DNA of 64,000 bases. Origin: Leifsonia sp. TF02-11. GTDB lineage: Bacteria > Actinomycetota > Actinomycetes > Actinomycetales > Microbacteriaceae. A program made the position numbers and the translations under genes. The DNA lies in contig NZ_JAGEKP010000024.1 of assembly GCF_017565305.1 (NCBI RefSeq), positions 62,001 to 126,000 on the forward strand, read 5' to 3'. The notes under the pieces are model-generated. The model had not been told where the DNA came from and did no database searches. It saw only the letters and a list, made by a program, of their open reading frames with translations. This document shows positions 31,426-40,164 of this stretch, in pieces (the first letter of the stretch is position 1; every line of letters starts with the position of its first letter).

Positions 31426-32742
31426 ATGCTCGAAGCGTTCCTCTCCCTCGACATCCTCGACGGGCTGGTCCCGATCACCGCCTTCGTGCTGGGCGCGGCA
31501 GCGCTCGTGCTGCTCCTGGTCCGGCCTCCCACCCGTCGTTGGCTGCGTGCCCTTGCGATCGCGGTCGTCGCGGGCGGGGCGTCCGCCGTGCTCCTCTGGC
31601 TGGTCTGCGTGCGCTGGCTGGATCTGTTCGGCGGCTCCCTGGGGATCGCCACCTACCTGTGGACGGCCGCGACCTGCATGGCGGTCGCCGTCGCCATCGT
31701 GTCGCTCTACCGAGCCCGCTTGTGGCGGCGCATCGTCGCCTCGGCCGCTGTCGTCGTGTTCCTGGTCTGCGGAGCACTCGGGATCAACGCCTCGTTCGGG
31801 CTGAACCGGACCGTCGGCAACCTTCTCAACGTCGTCGTCCCGCATCCGGTGCGCCTGGCGCCACCCTCGGCCGACGGCGACTCCTCCGGGGTCGGGGCAC
31901 TCTGGTCACACTGGCGCCCGCCCGCGGGGATGCCGCAGACCGGCGAACAGGGCACGGTGGAGATCCCGGCGACGATCAGTGGCTTCCACGCGCGCTCCGC
32001 GGGGATCTACCTGCCGCCGGCGGCGCGCACGTCCAATCCTCCTCCGCTGCCGGTGGTGTTGATGCTGATGGGGCAGCCGGGCAATCCCGACCCCAGCCCG
32101 ATCGGGAGGGTGCTCGACGCGTACGCGCAGCACAACAACGGCCTCGCACCGATCGTCGTCGTCGCCGACCAGCTCGGCCCGGGAACCCCCGACACCGGTT
32201 GCGTCGACTCCGCCCGTTTCGGCAAGGTGTACACCTACCTGACGGAGGACGTGCCCGCGTTCATCCGCGCGCGCTTGAACGTCGTCAGAGATCACCGGTT
32301 CTGGACCATCGCCGGATACTCCAACGGTGGTCAGTGCGCGATCTCGATCGGCAGCAAGCGTCCCGACCTGTTCCGGTCGATCATCGACGTCTCCGGCGAG
32401 GAGTACCCCGGCTCGAGCAATCCTCGCCTGGCCCTCCACGACCTCTTCGCGAACAGTCAGGCGTCGTACGACGCGGCGAAGCCGCTCACCATCCTGGCGG
32501 GGAAGCAGTTGCCGTCGACGACCGCCGTGTTCACCGCGTGCCTCGACGACCCGCACTACTACGGCGTCGCCCGCACGGTGTCGGCAGCCGCGAAAGCAGC
32601 GGGGATGAGCGTCACCCTGACTGCCCTGCCCTCGGGAGGCCACGGCCTGCGCGCGCTGCTCGAAGGCCTGCACGCCGCCTTCGCCGTCGTCTACCCCGTC
32701 ATGGATCTCTCCCGGCCGGGAGAACCGGCCCGTGACGGGTGA
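31426..32742 (+). CDS. Membrane-anchored alpha/beta-fold esterase, possible aminoacyl-lipid hydrolase
   Basis: This 438-residue protein has four membrane helices in the first 125 residues, then an extracellular esterase domain of the esterase-D/mycolyltransferase type: 'GIYLPPAARTSNPPPLPVVLMLMGQPGNP', nucleophile Ser299 in GYSNGG, and a His in GGHGLRALLE near the C-terminus. It follows the aminoacyl-PG synthase gene by eight bases. Synthase/hydrolase pairs for aminoacyl-phosphatidylglycerol are known in Corynebacterium and Enterococcus, and the fold and topology match that role, so it may reverse the lipid modification. A cell-envelope acyltransferase is the alternative. Confidence 0.8.
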   Translation: MLEAFLSLDILDGLVPITAFVLGAAALVLLLVRPPTRRWLRALAIAVVAGGASAVLLWLVCVRWLDLFGGSLGIATYLWTAATCMAVAVAIVSLYRARLWRRIVASAAVVVFLVCGALGINASFGLNRTVGNLLNVVVPHPVRLAPPSADGDSSGVGALWSHWRPPAGMPQTGEQGTVEIPATISGFHARSAGIYLPPAARTSNPPPLPVVLMLMGQPGNPDPSPIGRVLDAYAQHNNGLAPIVVVADQLGPGTPDTGCVDSARFGKVYTYLTEDVPAFIRARLNVVRDHRFWTIAGYSNGGQCAISIGSKRPDLFRSIIDVSGEEYPGSSNPRLALHDLFANSQASYDAAKPLTILAGKQLPSTTAVFTACLDDPHYYGVARTVSAAAKAAGMSVTLTALPSGGHGLRALLEGLHAAFAVVYPVMDLSRPGEPARDG

Positions 32743-32855
32743 CGACGAGACACCCCACCCGGGCGGCACCACTTCTGGGTGGGGCTGCGCCCGTCCGACT
32801 GCACGTAGCCTGACTCCATCGTTCCCGCGCGCTGACCCGAAAGGCGCCTGTTGAA

Positions 32856-33743
32856 ATGAACTCCCTCATCGAGGTCGCCGCGACTCCCGCCGCCGCTGTC
32901 CCGCGGCTCCCGGTGGCCGCCCCCGTCGCGCGCGCCTCCGTGACCGCGTTCGTGGACGGCGTCTCCGGTCACAACGACCGCGCCAGGCAGGCCACGCTCG
33001 CACTGGCGCTCGAGCTCGGGCGTCGCCTCGACACTCCGGCATCCGTCGTCGGCGAGGGATCGGCCGCGCAGGCACGCAGCCTCGGCTGGCGTGCCGCCCT
33101 CCAGCAGTCGCGACCCGAGCTGGACGCGCTGGGCGAGATGGCGGCGCGGTCTCTGAAGACCAGCCGATTCAGCGCCTTCTGCGTCACCAGGAACGCGGCG
33201 GCCATCGCCACCCTCCCCGCCGTCGCGCGCGCGTTCCCCGACGCCGCGGTGGTGTGGATGGGCGCCCACCCGTGCCTGCACACGCCGGGCACCACCCGCA
33301 CCGGCGACCTGAGCGGGATGGCCCTCGCCGGAGCGACGGGCCTGTGGCCGTCCGGCCTCGGGGGCGACCTCGCGCTGTCGAACGTCATCCTGCTCGGCGC
33401 CCGCGACCTCGACAGGGCGGAGAAGCATGTGATCGCCAACTCGCCCATCAGGCAGGTCGCCACCGGGCCACGGCTGCAGGATGAGCTGGCCGCGACGATC
33501 GCCGGCCGCGAGGTCTTCGTGCACTTCTCGGCCGACGTCCTGCGGCCCGGCATCGTCCCGACCGACTTCCAGGTGGCGGGCGGCCTCACGATCGACGCGG
33601 TCGTGGAGACGGCTCGCACGCTCGCCGGCGAGCGCGTGGTCGGCCTGGAGATCAGCGAGCTGGAGCACGACCCCACCGACCGTTTCAGCACCTCCGCCCA
33701 GCTCATCGTCGAGATGCTGACACCGCTCCTTCCGCGGGGGTGA
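32856..33743 (+). CDS. Arginase-fold protein with degenerate metal site
   Basis: This 295-residue protein of the ureohydrolase superfamily has eroded metal motifs. The usual GGDHS is VGEGS, the usual DAHxD is 'WMGAHPCLHTP' (both Asp lost), and SxDxDxxDP is reduced to 'HFSADVLRPG' (one Asp kept). The fold-typical 'IVPTDFQVAGGLTIDAVVETARTL' and 'VVGLEISELEHDP' are retained. It therefore may not hydrolyse guanidino groups, and may be a binding protein or an enzyme with a different mechanism. The first 30 residues are an Ala/Pro/Val-rich extension. The ATG has AAAGG upstream. No partner gene is obvious. A second, better preserved family member is at 42298. Confidence 0.7.
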   Translation: MNSLIEVAATPAAAVPRLPVAAPVARASVTAFVDGVSGHNDRARQATLALALELGRRLDTPASVVGEGSAAQARSLGWRAALQQSRPELDALGEMAARSLKTSRFSAFCVTRNAAAIATLPAVARAFPDAAVVWMGAHPCLHTPGTTRTGDLSGMALAGATGLWPSGLGGDLALSNVILLGARDLDRAEKHVIANSPIRQVATGPRLQDELAATIAGREVFVHFSADVLRPGIVPTDFQVAGGLTIDAVVETARTLAGERVVGLEISELEHDPTDRFSTSAQLIVEMLTPLLPRG

Positions 33744-33781
33744 CGAAGGCGAGGGCGCGGGATGAGTCCAGGGGCAGTCGG

Positions 33782-34150
33782 TCAGGCCAGGGCGGTCAAC
33801 GCCTCCTGGAGGTGACGTTTCGTCTGCTCCGCGTCGTGCACCGAGAGATACAGCTGCTGGAAGTGCTGCCCCTCGGCGATGGCGATTCCGAGTGCTTCAC
33901 CACTACCCGAGTAATTCCAGAAGTGACGTTCACCGTTCGGGTGAAAGGTGCCGGACAGCCTCCCCATGAAGTCCAGGCCGGGGCCACGCCATCCGGTGGG
34001 GATTCTGCTCGGAGTCCGCTCGACGCTGACAGAAGTGATGCTCCTCAGAGGGACCACCACTTCACGTCGGCAGCACCACAGGCGATCCCAGCCGCGTGGT
34101 CTCACAATGAGCGAGTCGGCCGTCACCTGCAGATCGTTTCGGTCAGACAC
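33782..34150 (-). CDS. Small PH-domain-like protein
   Basis: This 122-residue protein is predicted to be mainly beta with a C-terminal helix. 'LQVTADSLIVRPRGWDRLWCCRREVVVPLRSITSVSVERTP' resembles the first strands of bacterial PH-like domains, where the strand-strand-turn with R-S-I-T-S-V is typical, and the ending 'LYLSVHDAEQTKRHLQEAL' is the closing helix. The start GTG 34150 lies six bases after GAGAGG. Function unknown; many such proteins interact with membranes or other domains. It converges with the arginase-fold gene and is divergent from the small membrane-protein gene at 34302. Confidence 0.6.
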   Translation of the reverse strand: MSDRNDLQVTADSLIVRPRGWDRLWCCRREVVVPLRSITSVSVERTPSRIPTGWRGPGLDFMGRLSGTFHPNGERHFWNYSGSGEALGIAIAEGQHFQQLYLSVHDAEQTKRHLQEALTALA

Positions 34151-34301
34151 GTGAGTCCTCTCGGGGTGGCTCGCGGCGTGAAGTCGCTTCGCGGCACAGT
34201 GAAGCCGACGGCGTACATCACCACACCGATCGTACCGAGCCCGACGGTCTGGAATTCGTTCACCCCCTCCCGCCCGGACGCCCCGGCGGTAGCATCCCGG
34301 C

Positions 34302-34862
34302 ATGCTGATCGCGCGACTGCAGGCCCTCGGGCTCGTCGTCGGGCCGGCACTGTTCGCACTGTCCCCGCTGTTCTGGGTCGACGGGCACTACGGGATGGTC
34401 GGAGGGATGCTGATCGCCGCGTCGACGGTCCCCTGGGTCTACGGCCTCGTCGGCGAGTACGGGAGGCTGCGACCGCTGGTGCCGCGCGTCGCGGGCCTGT
34501 GGCTGCTGCTGGTGCAGCTGGGGATGTTCGGCACGATCGCCTTCGGCCTGCAGGGCTTCTTCGAGGGCGTGTTCGGCGTCGCCGACCGGGCGGCGCTGGA
34601 CGCGTTCGCGGACTACCCGCCGTGGGGTGCCGCCGTGCTGCTGCTGTCGGGTCCGGTCTTCCCGCTCGCGCTGCTGAGCCTCGGCGTCCTGCACTGGACG
34701 ACCGGGCTCTCGCCGCGCTGGGCAGCCGGCCTGTTGTGCGCCGCGGCCGTGCTCTTCCCGCTCGCGCGGCTCCTGCGGCTCGACCTGCTCGCCGTGGCCG
34801 CCGACCTGCTGATGCTCGCGGCGTTCTGCGTGCTGGCGTGGCGGTCCTGGCCACGCGGGTGA
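34302..34862 (+). CDS. Small polytopic membrane protein, unknown function
   Basis: This 186-residue protein has five or six membrane helices ('LQALGLVVGPALFALSPLFWV', 'GMLIAASTVPWVYGLVG', 'VAGLWLLLVQLGMFGTIAFGLQGFF', 'AAVLLLSGPVFPLALLSLGVL' and a final pair). Aromatic residues near helix ends and an acidic loop 'DRAALDAFADYPP' are visible, but I recognise no family. TAGCAT six bases before the ATG, and no Shine-Dalgarno, suggest a leaderless transcript. It is followed by a hairpin shared with the convergent permease gene. Confidence 0.7.
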   Translation: MLIARLQALGLVVGPALFALSPLFWVDGHYGMVGGMLIAASTVPWVYGLVGEYGRLRPLVPRVAGLWLLLVQLGMFGTIAFGLQGFFEGVFGVADRAALDAFADYPPWGAAVLLLSGPVFPLALLSLGVLHWTTGLSPRWAAGLLCAAAVLFPLARLLRLDLLAVAADLLMLAAFCVLAWRSWPRG

Positions 34863-34871
34863 GACGAAAGC

Positions 34872-34907
34872 GCCCGCACCGGCCGAAGGGGGGCGGCCGG
34901 TACGGGC
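34872..34907. terminator. Bidirectional hairpin after the membrane protein and permease genes
   Basis: Arms 34872-34885 (GCCCGCACCGGCCG) and 34894-34907 (CGGCCGGTACGGGC) pair with one mismatch around an eight-base A/G loop. It lies in the 64-base gap between convergent genes. Confidence 0.78.
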
Positions 34908-34926
34908 AGTCGGTGGCTGGGCGGGA

Positions 34927-36363
34927 TTACCCCACGCCCTCCAGCGCGTCCGTCTCGGTGTTGCCGATGTTCTGGATGACCTCCGGCCGGCGACGCTTCA
35001 GGTAGACGAACCAGAGCACGGCCGCGACCAGGGTCAGCAGGAACAGGTACGGGATCACGTTGAGCGGGAAGGCGGGCACCGGCCAGACGTTCGCGAAGAA
35101 CACGTACGCCATCGCGGCGACGGCGACGACCGCGCACACCCACACCAGCTTGTTCCGCATGCCGGCGCGGCGCGTGTAGGCGATGCAGGCGATCGCGACC
35201 AGCGCGTAGGCGACCATGTAGCCGTAGGTGCCGTAGGTGTCCACCCAGACCGTGATGTCCATCGGGTTCGAGCCGACGGCCAGCAGGATCACGTCGAGCA
35301 GGATCGCGGCTGGGCCGGCGACCAGGAGGACGCGGTGCGGCGTGAGGTGACGCTCGTGGGTGCGGCCGAAGCGCTCGGGGAGGACGCCCTCCTTGCCCAT
35401 CACGTACATGACCCGGCCCACCACGTTGAGCGGGGCGACCACGACGGCGAAGAACGAGGCGCCGACGCCGAAGGTGAGGATGGGCGCGAACCACGACGGC
35501 ATCCCGATCAGCTTCGCGATGTCCTCCAGCGGGCTGGCGCTGGTGGCGAGGTGCTCGTGCAGCACCGCGATCTGGGTGTAGGCGGCGAAGACGTAGAGCA
35601 CGCCGACGACGACGGCGCTCCACATGATGGCGCGCGGGATGGCGGTGTACGGGTTCTTGGCCTCGCGACCGAGCGCGTCGGCGGACGAGAAGCCGACGAA
35701 GCCGAGGATGCCGAGCACCATGCCGGCGGCGACGCCCTGGAACGACGAGCCCTGCGCGATCACCTGGGCCGGGTCCCAGGCGCTCGGGCCGGCCCAGACG
35801 AGGGCGGCGATCAGCAGGATGGTGATGATCGTGACCGAGACCAGCTCGAGCACGAGCGAGACGCGGGCCGAGAGGCGGATGCCGCGGATGGTGAACAGCG
35901 TCGCCAGGCCGCCCAGCACGATCGCCAGCCCGATGTACCAGCCGGCGCCTCCCGCCGGGACGCCGAGCAGGACGAGGAACTGGTTGAAGTACGACACCGC
36001 GCCGCCCAGCGAGCCGGCGGCGATGCCCCAGCAGCCGATGACGAGCGTGACGCCGGCCAGGTAGGCGCCGGTCGGGCCGAGGCCCTTCGCGACGTAGGTG
36101 TAGAGCGAGCCGGCCGAGGCGTGCTTGCGGGCGAAGACCACGACGCAGTAGCCCACGCACAGGATCACGATGGTGGCCAGCAGGAACGAGTAGATGGTGC
36201 CGTTGCCCGCGCCGACGAAGATCGCGGCGGCGGTGAAGGCGATGACGGCGCTCGGCGCGATGTTCGCGATCGCCTGGGCGGCCAGCTCGGGGCCGCTCAT
36301 GACGCCGTGCCGCAGGCCGGCGTCGGCGGCCGGGGTTGCCGCCTTGCTCTGGGTGGTTGACAT
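34927..36363 (-). CDS. APC-family amino-acid/amine permease
   Basis: This 478-residue protein has 12 predicted membrane helices. The N-terminus 'MSGPELAAQAIANIAPSAVIAFTAAAIF' and 'KHASAGSLYTYVAKGLGPTGAYLAG' are the helix I and II-III substrate motifs of the APC family, and 'LGREAKNPYTAIPRAI' is the conserved loop. It imports an amino acid or amine by proton or sodium symport. A zinc alcohol dehydrogenase gene lies 70 bases upstream on the same strand and a PucR regulator gene faces both, so an amino alcohol or amine-derived substrate is plausible. AGGAG precedes the ATG. Confidence 0.9.
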   Translation of the reverse strand: MSTTQSKAATPAADAGLRHGVMSGPELAAQAIANIAPSAVIAFTAAAIFVGAGNGTIYSFLLATIVILCVGYCVVVFARKHASAGSLYTYVAKGLGPTGAYLAGVTLVIGCWGIAAGSLGGAVSYFNQFLVLLGVPAGGAGWYIGLAIVLGGLATLFTIRGIRLSARVSLVLELVSVTIITILLIAALVWAGPSAWDPAQVIAQGSSFQGVAAGMVLGILGFVGFSSADALGREAKNPYTAIPRAIMWSAVVVGVLYVFAAYTQIAVLHEHLATSASPLEDIAKLIGMPSWFAPILTFGVGASFFAVVVAPLNVVGRVMYVMGKEGVLPERFGRTHERHLTPHRVLLVAGPAAILLDVILLAVGSNPMDITVWVDTYGTYGYMVAYALVAIACIAYTRRAGMRNKLVWVCAVVAVAAMAYVFFANVWPVPAFPLNVIPYLFLLTLVAAVLWFVYLKRRRPEVIQNIGNTETDALEGVG

Positions 36364-36433
36364 GGCTCTCCTGTGAGTCTGTTCGGGGCGTTCGGGGTGG
36401 GGGCGTGGGGTGGGCGTTCGGGGCGGAGCAGGA

Positions 36434-37531
36434 CTACGGGATGAGGAGCGTGCGCAGCACAGAGCCGGATTCGAGGTCGTCGAAGGCCTGCGCCGCCTCC
36501 GCCAGGGGTCGCCGGCCCGAGATCAGCGGGTCGAGCAGGAGCTGGCCGTCCATGTAGCGGTCGACCAGGGCGGGGATGTCGATGGAGGGGCGCACCGAGC
36601 CGTAGTTGGAGCCGAGGATGCGCTGATCGGCCTCCGCGAGCACGAGCGGCTCGAAGGAGGCCTTCGCACCTGTCGGCGGCAGGCCGACGATGACGGCGGC
36701 GCCGCCGAGGCCCAGCATCCGGATGGCCTGCTCGGTGGTGGACGTGCGGCCGATCGCGTCGAAGGCGTAGTCGACGCCGTCGGGGATCAGGTCGAAGAGC
36801 TGCTCGACGGCGTCGGCCTGCGACGCGTCGATGCGGTCGGTGGCGCCGAACTGCAGCGCCATCTGTGTCTTGTCGGCGAGCACATCGATCGCGACGATCC
36901 GCTCGGCGCCGGCCAGGCGGGCGCCCTGCACGACGTTGAGGCCGACGCCGCCGCAGCCGATCACGGCGACGGTGGAGCCCGGCTCCACTGCGGCGGTGTT
37001 GAGCACGGCGCCGACGCCGGTCGCGACGGCGCAGCCGACGACGGCGATGACATCGAGGGGTGCGTCGTCGCGCACCTTCACGGCGCCGGAGGCCGGGACG
37101 ACGACCTCCTCGGCGAAGGAAGACACTCCGAGGTAGTGGTGCACGGTCTCGCCGTCGCGGGACAGGCGGGAAGTGCCGTCGAAGAGCACGCCCTTCGGCG
37201 CGACGATGGTCGCCACCTTCTGGCAGCGCGCCTCGTGGCCGGAACGGCAGTAGCGGCACTCGCCGCACGGCGGCACCCAGCTGAGCACGACGTGGTCGCC
37301 GATGGCGAGCGAGCTGACGCCCTCGCCGAGGGCGGTCACGACACCGGAGCCTTCGTGGCCCATGACCAGCGGGGCAGGAGCGTCCCATTCGCCGCGCTTG
37401 ACGTGCAGGTCGGAGTGGCAGACCCCTGCCGCTGCGATGCGGACGCGCACCTCGCCGGCACCGGGCTCGGCGAGGTCGACCTCGGCGACCTCGATGGGAG
37501 CGGACGGTTCGGTGAAGATGACGGCCTGCAT
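36434..37531 (-). CDS. Zinc-dependent alcohol dehydrogenase
   Basis: This 365-residue medium-chain dehydrogenase has catalytic zinc ligands Cys38 (GVCHSD), His59 (GHEG) and Cys167 (VGCAVATG); structural zinc Cys89, Cys92, Cys95 and Cys103 (CGECRYC...C); and a Rossmann motif at 'VAVIGCGGVGLNVVQGARLAG'. The Asp after the second strand (AIDV) indicates NAD. The sequence resembles the class III-like/benzyl- or aryl-alcohol branch. It probably oxidises an alcohol released from the substrate brought in by the adjacent APC permease. It is divergent from the PucR gene across a 113-base promoter region. Confidence 0.92.
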   Translation of the reverse strand: MQAVIFTEPSAPIEVAEVDLAEPGAGEVRVRIAAAGVCHSDLHVKRGEWDAPAPLVMGHEGSGVVTALGEGVSSLAIGDHVVLSWVPPCGECRYCRSGHEARCQKVATIVAPKGVLFDGTSRLSRDGETVHHYLGVSSFAEEVVVPASGAVKVRDDAPLDVIAVVGCAVATGVGAVLNTAAVEPGSTVAVIGCGGVGLNVVQGARLAGAERIVAIDVLADKTQMALQFGATDRIDASQADAVEQLFDLIPDGVDYAFDAIGRTSTTEQAIRMLGLGGAAVIVGLPPTGAKASFEPLVLAEADQRILGSNYGSVRPSIDIPALVDRYMDGQLLLDPLISGRRPLAEAAQAFDDLESGSVLRTLLIP

Positions 37532-37609
37532 CGGTACTCCTTCGTGTGCGGTACTCGCTCGATGCTAGGAGTCGACCTCGCGGGGTGTCATTCATCGAAA
37601 GTGTGAAGT

Positions 37610-37638
37610 TTGGCACAGGATTCGACACTTCGTACAAT
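37610..37638 (+). promoter_or_regulatory. Leaderless promoter of the PucR gene
   Basis: TTGGCA (37610-37615) and TACAAT (37633-37638) are spaced 17 bases. GTG 37645 follows after six bases, so transcription should start on the start codon. Partial inverted GAAAGTGT/ACACTTCG sequences flank the -35 box. Confidence 0.75.
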
Positions 37639-37644
37639 CGTCCC

Positions 37645-39069
37645 GTGGCCCGTGATGTCGCCTCCCTCGCCCGCTCCGTCGGCGGTCGGCTGCTCGTCGG
37701 CGCCGTCGACACGGGCACGCCGGTCGACGGCGTGGTGCCGTTGAGCGGGTTCTCGCTCGTCGGCCACGCATCGTTCGCGACGCTGGTCGTGGCCTCCGAC
37801 AGCGAGATCGCCGCGGTGTTCGGGGACGACGATGCCCGTGCCGACGCCCTGCGGAGCGCGGTCGTAGTGGCGCACAGCGACGACGACGCCGTGCGCGCAC
37901 TGCTCGAGGAGGCCGGCGTCACGGCCATCGTCGGCACCGCGGAGCCGGAGGAGGTCCTGCTCCCCGCCCTCACCGCGCTCCTGGCCGTCGACCAGGCCGC
38001 GGAGGACCGCGCCGTGACCAGCGCCATGAAGGTGCTGACGCTGGCGGCCCGGCGCGGCGGCGTCTCGGGAGTGGTCGCCGAGCTCGCGCACCGCATCGAC
38101 GGCTGGGCGGTGCTGTTGGACCGCCACGGCCAGGTGATCACGACGGCGGGCGCCGGCGGCCTCCACGTGCAGGACGCGGTCGCGGTCGCGCTGGGCCGCC
38201 CGGTGCGCGTGCGCCACCGCTCGCTGCAGGTGCACGCCGTCGGCCCCGGCGAGGACCTGTCCGCGCAGCTCATCGTCAGCCCCCGCACCGAGTCGTCCAG
38301 CCGCGCGCGCGAGCTCGGCTCGCAGACCGCCGCCCTCCTCGACCTGGTGCTGCGCACCGACGACCCCACGCGCACCGAACGCCTCGGCCGCGGCGTGCTG
38401 ATGGAGGTCCTCCTCGCGGGAGGCGAGCCGGCCGCCTCCCTGCTGCGCCGCTGGGGCGTCCATGAGACGACGCTGACGGCCTTCGCGCTCACCGCGCGCT
38501 CCGCGTCGGTCGACGTCGAGCGCCTCGTCTCGCTGTGGCTCAACGAACTCGGCGCCGCCCACATCCTCACGCAGGCGCAGGGCGTGGTGACGGGGTTCCT
38601 GCGCGACGACCACGTCGACGAGGTCGGCGCGCGCGTGGAGGCCTACTCGTCGGCGCTGTTCCTGGGAGTCGGCGTCTCAGCGCCGACGGACGCCCTCGCC
38701 TCGAGCGCGAGCGAGGCCGCCCAGGCCCTGGAGGCGGCGCGTGCAGAGGGCCGGCGGGTCGTGCACTACAGCTCCATCCCGACGATCGCCTTCGTGCTCG
38801 ACCGGCTGCCCGAGGCGGACAACCGCCGCCTCGCCCGCCTGCTCGACCCGCTCCGCGACCCCGCGGGCGCGCACGGCGACCTGCTCGAGACGCTGCGCGT
38901 CTTCCTCGCCGAGAACGGCGCCTGGGGCGCGGCGGCCGACCGGCTCGGCATCCACCGGCAGACCCTGGCGACCCGCATTCAGCGCATCGAAGCCCTCGTC
39001 GGCCTGTCGTTCGCCGACGCGGACGACCGCACCGCAGCCTGGCTCGCGCTCCGAGCCGTGCGCACCTGA
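37645..39069 (+). CDS. PucR-family transcriptional regulator
   Basis: This 474-residue protein has an N-terminal PucR-type sensor part (residues about 1-130, 'SFATLVVASDSEIAAVF'-like strand/helix alternation), a GGDEF-like central domain, and the C-terminal PucR HTH_30 (about 410-470): 'DLLETLRVFLAENGAWGAAADRLGIHRQTLATRIQRIEALVGL'. PucR proteins activate catabolic operons such as purine or amine use. The divergent alcohol dehydrogenase and permease genes are the likely targets. The longer frame from 37546 is rejected because a perfect leaderless promoter ends six bases before GTG 37645. Confidence 0.88.
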   Translation: MARDVASLARSVGGRLLVGAVDTGTPVDGVVPLSGFSLVGHASFATLVVASDSEIAAVFGDDDARADALRSAVVVAHSDDDAVRALLEEAGVTAIVGTAEPEEVLLPALTALLAVDQAAEDRAVTSAMKVLTLAARRGGVSGVVAELAHRIDGWAVLLDRHGQVITTAGAGGLHVQDAVAVALGRPVRVRHRSLQVHAVGPGEDLSAQLIVSPRTESSSRARELGSQTAALLDLVLRTDDPTRTERLGRGVLMEVLLAGGEPAASLLRRWGVHETTLTAFALTARSASVDVERLVSLWLNELGAAHILTQAQGVVTGFLRDDHVDEVGARVEAYSSALFLGVGVSAPTDALASSASEAAQALEAARAEGRRVVHYSSIPTIAFVLDRLPEADNRRLARLLDPLRDPAGAHGDLLETLRVFLAENGAWGAAADRLGIHRQTLATRIQRIEALVGLSFADADDRTAAWLALRAVRT

Positions 39070-39089
39070 GCCAGCAGGCCACCGAAACC

Positions 39090-39109
39090 CGCGATTGCTC
39101 ACGTCTCGA
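39090..39109. repeat. Dispersed intergenic repeat copy
   Basis: CGCGATTGCTCACGTCTCGA; its complement TCGAGACGTGAGCAATCGCG matches 7426-7445 at 18 of 20 positions, and the second arm at 7464-7485 is a third version. It lies between the convergent PucR and epimerase genes. A further small palindrome, TGAGG-ATA-CCTCA, is at 39170-39182. Confidence 0.6.
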
Positions 39110-39183
39110 TGGTGCGAGGGCGGGTCGCCGGCCGTTGGCGCCAGGCGCGGCCCCCCTCGTCTTTGAATCTGAGGATACCTCAA

Positions 39184-40164
39184 TTAACGGACGGCGGCAC
39201 TCAGCATTCCCAGGTCGCGCAGGCTGAGCGCGGTCTCTACGATCGTCTCGCGTGCCGGCCGCGGCCGCAGTCCCAGCTCCGCCTTCGCCCGCTCGTTGTG
39301 GATGACGAGCGGCGCGGGCTCCTCCCCCGGCAGCTCCGTGGTGGGCACCATGCGCGCCAGGTCGCCGAGTTCCGCCCTGAGCACGTTCGCGACATCGAGG
39401 AACGTCATCGTCGGGCCGTCCGCGAGCACCAGGTAGCGCTTGCCCGCGGCGCCGGGCGTGGCCATCGCCGCGAGATGGGCGGCGGCGACGTCCCGCACGT
39501 CCGCGATGCCGAACCGTTGTCGGGGCACCGCCGCCAGGTGGCCGTCGAGCATGCCGGTGAACAGCGCGAGCGACGACCGCGCGGAGGCGGTCAGGGTCGG
39601 CCCGGCGATCCAGGTCGGGTTGACGACGACCAGCTCCGTGTCGCCGCCCTCCCGCTCGACGAAGTCCCACGCGGCGCGCTCGGCGACCGCCTTCGACAGC
39701 GGATAGGCCGGCAGCCCGGGAGTGGCCGGGTCGGTCCAGTCGGATTCGTCGTAGTCGCGCACGGGCTTCGGCGAGTACCCCACAGCTGCGAAGGACGAGG
39801 TGAGCACCACTCGGCGCGCTCCGGCGTCGCGGGCGGCCCGGAGCGCCCGCAGCGCTCCGTCTCGGGCCGGCACGACGACCTCGTCGGGGTCGTCCGTCTG
39901 GATCATCGGCGACGCCACGTGGTAGACCTCGTCGATTCCCTGCAGGGCAGCGGCCCAGCCGTCGTCCTCGGTGAGCGACGCCGCAGCGAACGACAGCGCG
40001 GCGGCGTCGGCGCCGCCACGGCGAACGGCCTCCCGCACCTCGTCGGCCCGGTCGAGGCTCCGCACCGTCGTGCGCACGTCGAGCCCCGACGCGAGAAGGT
40101 CGGCGATCAGCCGCGTGGCGAGGTAGCCGGTGCCTCCGGTGACGAGAACCTTCGCGCCGCTCAT
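39184..40164 (-). CDS. NAD-dependent epimerase/dehydratase (dihydroflavonol-reductase-like extended SDR)
   Basis: This 326-residue extended SDR has the dinucleotide motif TGGTGYLATRL (about 8-18), catalytic Tyr-Lys in YPLSK (about 157-161) and 'VNPTWIAGPTLTASARSS' as in dihydroflavonol-4-reductase/cinnamoyl-CoA-reductase-like proteins. These reduce aldehydes or ketones with NADPH; Arg residues in 'RTTVRSLDRADEV' favour NADP. The gene overlaps the upstream MerR gene by ATGA, so the reductase is made with its regulator and probably detoxifies the compound the MerR protein senses. The start ATG 40164 was chosen over a longer frame running into the MerR gene. Confidence 0.87.
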   Translation of the reverse strand: MSGAKVLVTGGTGYLATRLIADLLASGLDVRTTVRSLDRADEVREAVRRGGADAAALSFAAASLTEDDGWAAALQGIDEVYHVASPMIQTDDPDEVVVPARDGALRALRAARDAGARRVVLTSSFAAVGYSPKPVRDYDESDWTDPATPGLPAYPLSKAVAERAAWDFVEREGGDTELVVVNPTWIAGPTLTASARSSLALFTGMLDGHLAAVPRQRFGIADVRDVAAAHLAAMATPGAAGKRYLVLADGPTMTFLDVANVLRAELGDLARMVPTTELPGEEPAPLVIHNERAKAELGLRPRPARETIVETALSLRDLGMLSAAVR

